Shown here piece after piece: positions 1-5,838 of a DNA stretch of 6,541 nt. The notes under the pieces are model-generated. The model had not been told where the DNA came from. It searched no databases and saw nothing but the letters and a program-made list of their open reading frames with translations. A program made the position numbers and the translations under genes. This stretch comes from an uncultured bacterium. Its GTDB lineage: Bacteria > Pseudomonadota > Alphaproteobacteria > Rhodospirillales > Rhodospirillaceae. The DNA lies in contig CAITZE010000057.1 in NCBI GenBank assembly GCA_903896775.1, positions 1 to 6,541 of the forward strand. The letters are read 5' to 3'. Within the stretch, counting starts at the first letter, position 1; each line of letters starts with the position of its first letter.

Positions 1-1128
1 CAGCACGATCACGAAGACCGCCCGCGCATCGCCTGGAATGCCGTCAGCCGCACCGACAAAATGGCGCGCCTGAAAGCACAGGCAGAAGAACTGAAACGCG
101 ATGCGCGCATCGCCGATTGGTCCACCGACATTTCATTCACTGACGAGGAGTCGGTGATAGTGACCTCAGCCGGTGATTTCATCCGCCAGCGGCGCGGCAT
201 TGTTGTGCCCGGACTTTCCGCCAGCGCCTCCGACGGCAGCGAGACGCAAACGCGTACCTTCGGTCGTGGCGGCGTGATTCGTCAGGGTGGCCTCGACGCG
301 CTCGATGATGTGGGGTTCTGGGCAGCAGCGCCTCGTGTTGCTGAAGAAGCTCTGGAGCTGCTGGCCGCACCGGATTGCCCTACGGGTGTGATGGATCTAC
401 TGCTTGCTGCGGACCAGATGTACATCCAGATTCACGAATCCATCGGGCATCCCTTGGAACTCGACCGCATCCTGGGTGATGAACGCAATTATGCCGGCAC
501 GAGTTTTGTCACTCTCGATATGTTCGGCAATTATCAATATGGCTCGAAACTGCTCAATGTCACATTCGATCCAAATGTCGCAGGTGAGGCGGCATCTTAT
601 GCGTTTGACGATGAAGGCACGCGCGCCGAACGTCAGTTCCTGATCAAAGACGGCATCTTGCAAAAGCCCTTGGGCGGTGCGTTCAGTCAGGCGCGCGCCA
701 ATACCGCCGGCGTTGCCAATGCGCGTGCATGCAATTGGAATCGCCCCGCTATCGACCGTATGGCCAATTTGAATGTGGAGCCGGGTGCATCACGCTTTGA
801 AGATCTCGTGAGCAATGTCGAAAACGGCATCACGATGGAGAGCAATGTCTCGTGGTCCATCGATGACAGCCGCAACAAATTCCAATTCGGCTGCGAACGC
901 GCGCGAATCATCAAGAACGGCAAGTTGGGCGCGGTGGTGAAGAACCCCAATTATCGCGGCATCTCGGCGACCTTCTGGCGCAATCTCAAAGGCCTTGGAA
1001 ATGCCAGCACCGTAGAGGTATTGGGTACGCCAACCTGCGGCAAAGGCGAGCCCAATCAAGCCATCCGCGTCGGGCATGCGTCGCCGCCTGGCCTGTTCGC
1101 CGATGTGCAAGTTTTCGGCGGCGGTTGA
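1..1128 (+). CDS. tldD: TldD-family zinc metalloprotease, 5' end outside window
   Basis: Catalytic subunit of a TldD/TldE-type protease. The frame is open from base 1 with no stop, so the gene starts upstream and the Met at 61 is probably internal. About 375 residues are visible, against roughly 480 in the family, so about 100 N-terminal residues are missing. Counting from base 1, the zinc-site motif HESIGH (HExxxH) lies at residues 145-150 (bases 433-450) and is followed by PLELDR, as in TldD proteins. A conserved cysteine in the C-terminal CGKGEPNQ motif is at residue 346 (1036-1038); a cysteine in this region is a metal ligand in E. coli TldD. In E. coli, TldD with TldE degrades unfolded peptides, processes the microcin B17 leader and acts on CcdA; the substrate here is unknown. 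The stop codon abuts or overlaps the TldE start, so the two are translated together. No signal peptide can be judged because the N-terminus is absent. Confidence 0.93.
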   Translation, partial: QHDHEDRPRIAWNAVSRTDKMARLKAQAEELKRDARIADWSTDISFTDEESVIVTSAGDFIRQRRGIVVPGLSASASDGSETQTRTFGRGGVIRQGGLDALDDVGFWAAAPRVAEEALELLAAPDCPTGVMDLLLAADQMYIQIHESIGHPLELDRILGDERNYAGTSFVTLDMFGNYQYGSKLLNVTFDPNVAGEAASYAFDDEGTRAERQFLIKDGILQKPLGGAFSQARANTAGVANARACNWNRPAIDRMANLNVEPGASRFEDLVSNVENGITMESNVSWSIDDSRNKFQFGCERARIIKNGKLGAVVKNPNYRGISATFWRNLKGLGNASTVEVLGTPTCGKGEPNQAIRVGHASPPGLFADVQVFGGG

Positions 1129-1133
1129 TTAAA

Positions 1134-2456
1134 ATGCAGGATCAATTTTTCGCGCTTGCCGATCTTCTATCGGCCGAGATGAAAGGCGACGAGGGATACC
1201 TTGCGCGTTTCGCGGGCGAGATCTCGGACTTCGTGCGCTTTAATCACTCGGCGGTGCGCCAGGCCGGCGCTGTCGAACAGCGCTATCTGACGCTGGAGCT
1301 TTTTCGCGGCCGGCGTCACGCCACGCAGACACTCACATTGACCGGCGAGCAAGCGATTGACTTCGCGGCCACACGCGACGCTGTGAGGGCTTTGCGTGAT
1401 GTCCTGCTGGATACGCCAGAAGATCCACATTTTTTGATCAACACTACACCGCAATCAACCACGCGTATTCTGCCGGGGGCGTTGGCTTCGCCTGAGGAAG
1501 GCGTGGATGCGGTTTTGAGCGCGGGCGCTGGTCACGACATGGTTGGTTTTTACGCCGCAGGGCCCATTCATCGCGGCTTCGCCAATAATGTCGGTCAGCG
1601 TAACTGGGACACGGTTCAGGCTTTCAACGTCGATCTCAGTTTCTATCTGCAGGCCGATAAGGCCGTGAAGATGTCTCACGCCGGCACAAACTGGAATGCG
1701 GCCGCTTTTGCCGCTAAAGCAGATGAAGCCAAGGCGCGCCTCGCGGCCTTGGCGCGACCCGCCAAAACCATCGCACCCGGCGCTTACCGTGTTTATCTCG
1801 CGCCCACCGCTTTGGAAGAGGTCATGGGCATGCTGAGCTGGGGCGGCTTCGGCCTTGAGGCGCATCGCACCGCGACGACGCCGCTTATCAAAATGGTCGA
1901 GCACGGGGCGAAGCTGCATTCCAGCGTGACGTTGACGGAAAACAGCGGCGAAGGTTTGGCACCGGGTTTCCAGAACGAAGGCTTTGTGAAACCGCCATCG
2001 GTCACTTTGATCGCGAACGGTGCCTATAAAGATTGCCTGACGAGTCCGCGCTCGGCAGCAGAATTCGGCGCGACCCAAAACGGCGCCGAAGGTTATGAAG
2101 CGCCGCAGTCTCTCGACATGACGGCAGGCACGCTGGAAACCGCGCGTATTGTTGAAACGCTGGGCACCGGCATTTATATCGGCAATCTTTGGTATCTGAA
2201 TTATTCCGACCGTAATGCCTGTCGGCTTACCGGGATGACGCGCTTTGCTACCTTCTGGGTTGAGAACGGCGAGATCGTCGCACCCCTGAATGTTATGCGC
2301 TTCGATGACACGGTTTACCGCATCCTGGGTGAGAACCTTAAAGGCCTTACGAAGGAGCGCGATCTGCTGTTGTCCAGTGATACCTATGAAGCGCGCTCGA
2401 CGCGTTCCATGCGCCTGCCGGGCGCGATTGTCGACGATTTCAAGATGACGCTTTAA
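1134..2456 (+). CDS. tldE: TldE/PmbA-family non-catalytic protease subunit
   Basis: Partner subunit of the TldD protease; 440 residues, normal for the family. The overall TldE/PmbA pattern is present: an N-terminal domain (DFVRFN, VRQAG, VEQRYL near residues 33-55), a GFYAAGPIHRGFANN region in the middle, and a C-terminal ENGEI, APLNVMRF, GENLKGL stretch. HExxxH is absent: the equivalent place reads LEEVMGMLSWGGFG, so this subunit should not bind zinc. This matches the known division of labour in which TldD carries the metal and TldE helps form the substrate cavity. Start choice: ATG at 1134 leaves 5 nt after the tldD stop. A TTG at 1125 in the same frame would overlap that stop as TTGA and add MIK, giving 443 residues. 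Neither has a clean Shine-Dalgarno, only a GGCGG-rich stretch at 1116-1124, so translational coupling to tldD is likely. I prefer the ATG, with modest confidence. Confidence 0.93.
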   Translation: MQDQFFALADLLSAEMKGDEGYLARFAGEISDFVRFNHSAVRQAGAVEQRYLTLELFRGRRHATQTLTLTGEQAIDFAATRDAVRALRDVLLDTPEDPHFLINTTPQSTTRILPGALASPEEGVDAVLSAGAGHDMVGFYAAGPIHRGFANNVGQRNWDTVQAFNVDLSFYLQADKAVKMSHAGTNWNAAAFAAKADEAKARLAALARPAKTIAPGAYRVYLAPTALEEVMGMLSWGGFGLEAHRTATTPLIKMVEHGAKLHSSVTLTENSGEGLAPGFQNEGFVKPPSVTLIANGAYKDCLTSPRSAAEFGATQNGAEGYEAPQSLDMTAGTLETARIVETLGTGIYIGNLWYLNYSDRNACRLTGMTRFATFWVENGEIVAPLNVMRFDDTVYRILGENLKGLTKERDLLLSSDTYEARSTRSMRLPGAIVDDFKMTL

Positions 2457-2467
2457 AGAGAGGGACG

Positions 2468-2497
2468 CGACAAAGCGGCGGCTTCGCGCTATTGTCG
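2468..2497 (+). other. Stem-loop between tldE and the transporter gene
   Basis: CGACAA (2468-2473) pairs with TTGTCG (2492-2497), and AGCG (2474-2477) pairs with CGCT (2487-2490) with one bulged A at 2491. A short CG/GC pair closes around a GCTT loop. No run of T follows, so it is not a classic intrinsic terminator. It could partly terminate or stabilise the tldE transcript, or it may mean nothing. It lies entirely in the 61-nt spacer. Confidence 0.4.
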
Positions 2498-2517
2498 GGC
2501 TTCGGGGGCTTCACGTC

Positions 2518-3582
2518 ATGAGTTTGATTCGCGATTGGTATAACGCCATCGCCGGCAATAATCAGCTGGCCATGCTGCTGATCCTGTTGGCGGCGGGAAC
2601 TGTGTTTGTGGTTCTGACCGCTCACATGCTCGCACCGTTCTATGCGGCTGTGACAATTGCTTATGTTTTACAGGTTGCCAGCGATCGGTTGCAACGTCGT
2701 GGCGTCAAACGCAGCGTCGCTTTGACAATCGTTTTCGGCATTTTTGTCGCGGGGCTTCTTGCGCTCTGCGGTCTTGTGCCGCTTTTGGGTCGACAGATCG
2801 CGCAATTCGTCAGCCAAGTCCCTCAGCTTATGGCGCGCGCGCAGGACATCATCGACGCGTTGCCGGAACAGTATCCCACGCTGATTACGCCCGAACAGGC
2901 AGGCGGCCTCATGGCCGAGGCGCGTCATACCGCTCTGACGTTCAGTCAAACTTTGGCGGGTTATCTGGGCGGCACGCTGATCGGAATCGTGACGGTGCTG
3001 GTCTATCTCGTGATCGTTCCGATCATGGTGTTCTTTTTGCTCAAGGATAAAGACATTATCGTCGCGTGGTTCGCTTCGCTGCTGCCCGAGCACCATGAAC
3101 TTTCCGCTGCGGTCTGGAAGGACGTGCATCAGCAGCTGCAAAACTTTGTCGGCGGCAAGGTTATCCAGATGCTGATCGTCGCCGTGGTCAGCTTCACGGT
3201 GTTCAAACTGATCCATTTGAATTACGCGCCATTGCTGGCGGTGATTATCGGCGTTGCGGTTTTGATCCCTTATGTCGGCGCGGCCTTTGCGACGGTGCCG
3301 GTGGCGGTGGTCGCGGTGCTGCAATGGGGTCTTACGCTCGATGCTGGCGTTGCCATTGCAACTTACGGCGTCATCCACGCGCTCGATGGAAATGTGCTGG
3401 TGCCGCTGCTGTTTTCGGAAGCCGTGTCCATTCATCCGGTCGCTATCATCGTGGCGATTTTGTTCTTTGGCGGCATCTGGGGATTGTGGGGCGTGTTCTT
3501 CGCCATTCCTCTGGCGGTGCTGGTCAAAGCCGTCATCACGGCTTGGCCGACGCGTACGCCGAATATTATCCAAGTACCTTAA
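2518..3582 (+). CDS. AI-2E family (PerM/UPF0118) membrane transporter
   Basis: Integral inner-membrane protein of 354 residues, the usual length. Hydrophobic segments lie at about 17-35 and 38-54, at 66-90, around the long GGTLIGIVTVLVYLVIVPIM stretch near 153-172, and in a C-terminal block of several helices. A soluble stretch between about 91 and 145 separates the N-terminal helices from the rest, as in this family. The family signature is clear at the C-terminus: DGNVLVP at residues 290-296, HP at 306-307, then GGIWGLWGVFFAIPLAVLVK. Family members include TqsA, linked to AI-2 export, and putative permeases or Na+/H+ antiporters of the PerM type; the family name alone does not show that AI-2 is the substrate. 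The ATG at 2518 has only a weak GGGGG at 2504-2508 upstream. The gene follows tldE by 61 nt on the same strand and may be read through from it. Convergent with the GNAT gene, with 6 nt between stops. Confidence 0.92.
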   Translation: MSLIRDWYNAIAGNNQLAMLLILLAAGTVFVVLTAHMLAPFYAAVTIAYVLQVASDRLQRRGVKRSVALTIVFGIFVAGLLALCGLVPLLGRQIAQFVSQVPQLMARAQDIIDALPEQYPTLITPEQAGGLMAEARHTALTFSQTLAGYLGGTLIGIVTVLVYLVIVPIMVFFLLKDKDIIVAWFASLLPEHHELSAAVWKDVHQQLQNFVGGKVIQMLIVAVVSFTVFKLIHLNYAPLLAVIIGVAVLIPYVGAAFATVPVAVVAVLQWGLTLDAGVAIATYGVIHALDGNVLVPLLFSEAVSIHPVAIIVAILFFGGIWGLWGVFFAIPLAVLVKAVITAWPTRTPNIIQVP

Positions 3583-3588
3583 CAGCGC

Positions 3589-3873
3589 TTAGCCGAGCAG
3601 ATCGTTGTGCTCCGGATGACGGCGAAACCACGATACGGCATAGCCGCAAATCGGCACGATCTTCAGGTTGCGCGCGCGTGCATGCTCTACGACGCCTTCC
3701 ATTAAACGCCCTGCCGTGCCTTTGCCGCGCAAGACTTCGGGCGATTCCACATAAGGCAGCGAGAGCACACCGTCAGCGAGGCGATAGTTGGCAAAAGCGA
3801 TAGCACCTTCCTCTGCCAGCTCGAAACGGCTGTGAGCGGTGTTGTCGGACACATTCTTATAGTCGGCGCTCAT
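3589..3873 (-). CDS. Small GNAT-family N-acetyltransferase (COG2388 / NATD1-like)
   Basis: A 94-residue protein of the mini-GNAT group, about half the length of ordinary GNAT enzymes. Residues 17-42 form the first beta strands (FELAEEGAIAFANYRL, LSLPYVESP). RGKGTA at 49-54 is the acetyl-CoA pyrophosphate-binding loop, followed by the helix LMEGVVEHARARNLK. The ending KIVPICGYAVSWFRRHPEHNDLL (71-93), with Cys76, is the hallmark of COG2388. The acceptor substrate is unknown for nearly all members; presumably cytoplasmic. The ATG start is supported by GAGGTG on the minus strand (3884-3879) with a 5-nt spacer. The gene is divergent from the DUF4169 gene and its 3' end nearly touches the transporter gene. 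Confidence 0.9.
   Translation of the reverse strand: MSADYKNVSDNTAHSRFELAEEGAIAFANYRLADGVLSLPYVESPEVLRGKGTAGRLMEGVVEHARARNLKIVPICGYAVSWFRRHPEHNDLLG
3593..3615 (-). terminator. Weak hairpin at the transporter/GNAT convergent junction
   Basis: CCGAGCA (3593-3599) can pair with TGCTC (3608-3612) plus GG (3614-3615), with one bulged C at 3613 and an 8-nt loop. It lies in the last codons of the GNAT gene, just past the transporter stop. No T tract follows on either strand, so a terminator role is only a guess from position. Confidence 0.25.
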
Positions 3874-3878
3874 GTTCG

Positions 3879-3884
3879 CACCTC
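3879..3884 (-). promoter_or_regulatory. Shine-Dalgarno of the GNAT gene
   Basis: GAGGTG read on the minus strand, 5 nt before the ATG at 3873. It fixes the start. Its GAG is also part of the small inverted repeat at 3882-3895. Confidence 0.75.
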
Positions 3885-3920
3885 ATCTGTATGAGCGCAT
3901 AAGATGTGGTAAAAGATGAG
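3882..3920. repeat. Nested inverted repeats in the GNAT/DUF4169 divergent spacer
   Basis: CTCAT (3882-3886) and ATGAG (3891-3895) form a perfect 5-bp dyad with a CTGT loop. The same left arm, extended to CTCATCT (3882-3888), also matches AGATGAG (3914-3920), so the two pairings exclude each other. The 87-bp spacer must hold both promoters; no clear -35/-10 pair is visible. An operator or a leader hairpin near the GNAT ribosome-binding site are both possible. Confidence 0.4.
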
Positions 3921-3960
3921 ACTTCGCAACCCCAACGCTGTTTCAAGATGCCGGTGAAAC

Positions 3961-4152
3961 ATGGCTGAAATCGTCAATCTGCGGCAGGCCCGCAAAGCCA
4001 AGGTGCGTGAGGCTGCCGCTGCTGCGGCTGATGCCAATCGTCTCAAACATGGGCGCACCAAAGCCGAAAAGGCGGGCCAAAAGGCCGAGAGCAACCGCAG
4101 CGAAAAGCAGTTGGATCAAGCGCGCCTTAATCCACCCCCACGCAAGCCCTGA
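3961..4152 (+). CDS. DUF4169 family protein
   Basis: A 63-residue, strongly basic, alanine- and lysine-rich protein. It opens with MAEIVNLRQARKAK and carries NRLKHGRTKAEK at about 26-37, the two conserved blocks of DUF4169. The middle is predicted to be one long helix (alanine run at 18-24), and the tail LNPPPRKP is probably disordered. There is no signal peptide or membrane segment, so it is expected in the cytoplasm. The family has no established function; its charge would suit nucleic-acid or protein binding, but that is inference. In other Alphaproteobacteria I recall DUF4169 next to a ribbon-helix-helix protein and fumarate hydratase; neither is seen here. The ribosome-binding site is weak (GGTG about 5 nt before the ATG). 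Confidence 0.85.
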   Translation: MAEIVNLRQARKAKVREAAAAAADANRLKHGRTKAEKAGQKAESNRSEKQLDQARLNPPPRKP

Positions 4153-4234
4153 TCATATTCGTAACGCCGGACCTCGGCCTTTCCCGCGCAATTGTTCTGC
4201 GCTAGTCTTCGCGCCCCAACACAGGCGAAGATCA

Positions 4235-4241
4235 AGGGAGG
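4235..4241 (+). promoter_or_regulatory. Strong Shine-Dalgarno of the exported CMD protein gene
   Basis: AGGGAGG with a 6-nt spacer before the ATG at 4248. It is the best ribosome-binding site on the plus strand here and firmly supports that start, and with it the N-terminal hydrophobic segment. Confidence 0.85.
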
Positions 4242-4247
4242 ACACTT

Positions 4248-4889
4248 ATGAAACGGAGTCAGGTCGTGGCGATATCGGCGGCAGCAATCGCGCTTCTGGC
4301 AATGGGAAGCGTGAAAGTCATCAGCAAAGAGCCGCGTTACCAGCCGCTCACCATGGACATGCTGAAGCCCGAGCAAAAAAATCTCGGCGAGCAGGTCATG
4401 AAGGTTTCCAGCGTCGGTCTGGGCGGACCCTACGCGCCGCTGCTGCAAAGCCCGGAAATGGGCCAGCATATGTTTGATCTGATGGGTTACCTGCGCTTCA
4501 AGACTTCGGTACCGGTGAAGCTCAACGAATTCGCGATCTGCATCATCGCCCGCCAATGGCGTTCGCAGGTGGAATGGTATGCGCACGGTCCTCTGGCCGC
4601 GAAAGCCGGCGTGCCGCAGGAGGTGCTCGATCAGCTCCATGCCAAGAAGCGTCCTTCGAACATGACGCCCGATTTGACAACGGTGTACGACTTCGTGACC
4701 CAACTTATGGATAAGCACGAAGTCTCAGATGCGACCTTCGCCGATGCGACCAAACTGCTGGGCCAACAAGGCGTGGTTGATCTCACCGCTGTTGCCGGCA
4801 CCTACGTTGCCGTCGCGTCCTTGCTCGCCGTGTCGGAAGGGTCCGTACCTGAAGGCAAAGAGCTGCCCTTCAAGCCGGGCGAGCCGTAA
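4248..4889 (+). CDS. Exported carboxymuconolactone decarboxylase (AhpD-fold) family protein
   Basis: A 213-residue protein with a typical export n- and h-region: MKRSQ, then a hydrophobic stretch from about residue 6 to 22. No clear AxA cleavage site follows, so it could be a cleaved signal or an N-terminal anchor; either way the domain should face the periplasm. The CMD domain spans about 75-160, with ELAI-like EFAICIIARQWRSQVEWYAHG (94-114) showing the family pattern of Glu94, Trp104, Glu109-Trp110 and His113. The CxxC of AhpD-type peroxidase partners is absent, since those positions read RSQVEW, so AhpD-like disulfide chemistry is not expected. The substrate is unknown; gamma-carboxymuconolactone decarboxylase activity should not be assumed. 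It follows the DUF4169 gene by 95 nt with its own strong ribosome-binding site and converges on the PEP mutase-like gene with 4 nt between stops. Confidence 0.87.
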   Translation: MKRSQVVAISAAAIALLAMGSVKVISKEPRYQPLTMDMLKPEQKNLGEQVMKVSSVGLGGPYAPLLQSPEMGQHMFDLMGYLRFKTSVPVKLNEFAICIIARQWRSQVEWYAHGPLAAKAGVPQEVLDQLHAKKRPSNMTPDLTTVYDFVTQLMDKHEVSDATFADATKLLGQQGVVDLTAVAGTYVAVASLLAVSEGSVPEGKELPFKPGEP

Positions 4890-4893
4890 CTCT

Positions 4894-5715
4894 CTAAGGG
4901 CCGCGATCCATCAATGTGTTGAGATCGCGGCCCGAGGCCGCTCGGCCTAAAGATTCGAATGTGCCGCGGGTCAAAATCTCATCCGTCGCGCGCATGAATT
5001 CTCCCCACGCACAGCGTGCGAGCGCTCCGCCTACACTGATCCGCCGCACGCCAAGCGCGGCAAGTCTTTCAACAGTGAAGCCCGGCGCCGTCACCAGAAC
5101 ATTGACCGGCTTAGGTGCGACAGCGCGCACCACTGCTGTGACTTCAGCTTCAGTTTTCAATCCCGGCGCAGAGAGGCAATCGGCGCCGGCTTCGGCATAA
5201 GCCGACAAGCGCTTCAGCACGTCGTCCAAGTCGGGTCGGCCGACGATAAAATTCTCCGCGCGACCGATCAGAAGAACATCGCCACCTTCTGCATCGATGG
5301 CGGAGCGCGCCGCGCGCATACGTGCGACCGCCTGTGAAAGTTCGTAGAGCGGTTCTGCGCTGCCTTTTGTAGAGTCTTCGATCGATAGGCCCGCGATACC
5401 CGTTTTACATGCCGCACGTACATGGGCCATCACATCGTCCACATTCTCCGCGTGCCCGTTCTCAAAGTCGGCGTTGATCGGGATGTCGACCGCTGCTGCG
5501 AGAGATGAGAAGTGCGCGAGGATATCTTCAAGCGGTACGCTTCCGTCACGCCGACCTGTCGACCACGCAAAACCGGAACTCGTCGTCGCTAAGGCCTTAA
5601 ATCCCGCAGATTGCAAAAATCGCGCGCTACCCGTGTCCCAGGGATTAGGCACGACGAAACAACCTTTTTGATGCAACGCGCGAAATTGCGCGCGTTTCTG
5701 TGTAACGGTGACCAA
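4894..5715 (-). CDS. Isocitrate lyase/phosphoenolpyruvate mutase family protein
   Basis: A cytoplasmic TIM-barrel protein of the ICL/PEP mutase superfamily, 273 residues from the chosen start. Visible motifs are VVPNPWDTGSARFLQ (21-35), TTSSG (44-48), NADFENGHA (81-89, holding the likely Mg-binding Asp83 and Glu85), GLSIEDST (109-116) and GRAEN (151-155). These match the branch that acts on C-C or P-C bonds of small oxo-acids. The KxCGH catalytic loop of isocitrate and methylisocitrate lyases is missing: after IED the chain runs STKGSAEPLY. It is therefore neither of those enzymes, and its true substrate is unknown. Start choice: a TTG at 5730 opens the longest frame (278 residues), but GAGGGAG at 5728-5722 is a good ribosome-binding site 6 nt before a second TTG at 5715, which I prefer. 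No ATG is available nearby. Divergent from the secreted-protein gene and convergent with the CMD gene. Confidence 0.9.
   Translation of the reverse strand: MVTVTQKRAQFRALHQKGCFVVPNPWDTGSARFLQSAGFKALATTSSGFAWSTGRRDGSVPLEDILAHFSSLAAAVDIPINADFENGHAENVDDVMAHVRAACKTGIAGLSIEDSTKGSAEPLYELSQAVARMRAARSAIDAEGGDVLLIGRAENFIVGRPDLDDVLKRLSAYAEAGADCLSAPGLKTEAEVTAVVRAVAPKPVNVLVTAPGFTVERLAALGVRRISVGGALARCAWGEFMRATDEILTRGTFESLGRAASGRDLNTLMDRGP
4898..4933. terminator. Strong hairpin at the CMD / PEP mutase-like convergent junction
   Basis: GGGCCGCGATC (4898-4908) and GATCGCGGCCC (4923-4933) form a perfect 11-bp stem. After a 2-nt bulge, TCAA (4911-4914) pairs with TTGA (4919-4922) around a TGTG loop. It sits just past the CMD gene stop and inside the last codons of the minus-strand gene. 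No T tract follows on either strand, so it may act as a bidirectional terminator of the stem-only kind or as a 3' stabiliser. A second dyad, AGGCCG-CT-CGGCCT (4935-4948), lies directly after it. Confidence 0.6.
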
Positions 5716-5721
5716 TGAAAT

Positions 5722-5728
5722 CTCCCTC
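5722..5728 (-). promoter_or_regulatory. Shine-Dalgarno that decides the TTG start of the PEP mutase-like gene
   Basis: GAGGGAG on the minus strand, overlapping the upstream TTG (5730) and lying 6 nt before the TTG at 5715. It favours the shorter protein. Confidence 0.65.
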
Positions 5729-5767
5729 AAGAAGTGAACGTGACGGAATTCTATCAGAGAGCGCAGA

Positions 5768-5781
5768 TAACGCGCGCGTTA
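5768..5781. repeat. Perfect 14-bp palindrome TAACGCGCGCGTTA
   Basis: Exact self-complementary site in the divergent spacer, 53 bp upstream of the minus-strand start at 5715. A possible operator for a dimeric regulator. The first of four dyads in under 100 bp. Confidence 0.5.
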
Positions 5782-5791
5782 CGGCGATCTA

Positions 5792-5803
5792 TTTTTGCAA
5801 AAA
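5792..5803. repeat. Perfect 12-bp palindrome TTTTTGCAAAAA
   Basis: Exact palindrome made of a T run and an A run around GC. It may be an operator or bent-DNA element; the low complexity makes chance more likely here than for its neighbours. Confidence 0.4.
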
Positions 5804-5819
5804 CAACTATTAAGAACGC

Positions 5820-5831
5820 CCAAAATTTTGG
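5820..5831. repeat. Perfect 12-bp palindrome CCAAAATTTTGG
   Basis: Exact palindrome 13 bp before the CtrA-like site. A possible operator or A-tract element for either divergent gene. Confidence 0.45.
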
Positions 5832-5838
5832 ATACTCG

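Noticed and set aside
1455..2078. Open frame of 207 codons on the minus strand opposite tldE
   Set aside because: No recognisable domain, and it lies wholly inside a well-supported gene.
2668..3573. Long open frame (301 codons) on the minus strand opposite the transporter gene
   Set aside because: Its translation is a His/Asp/Arg/Gln-rich string typical of the antisense of a hydrophobic membrane protein, with no domain; the plus-strand family match is clear.
2518..3582. Reading the AI-2E family protein as evidence for quorum sensing
   Set aside because: The family name comes from a few members; no luxS, lsr or receptor gene is seen in the window.
3961..4152. The 63-residue basic protein as a peptide precursor for TldD/TldE
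   Set aside because: It matches DUF4169, lies well away from and outside the tldDE unit, and shows no leader/core layout.
4116..4718. Open frame of 200 codons on the minus strand opposite the CMD gene
   Set aside because: No family pattern; the plus-strand frame has a strong ribosome-binding site, an export signal and the CMD motif.
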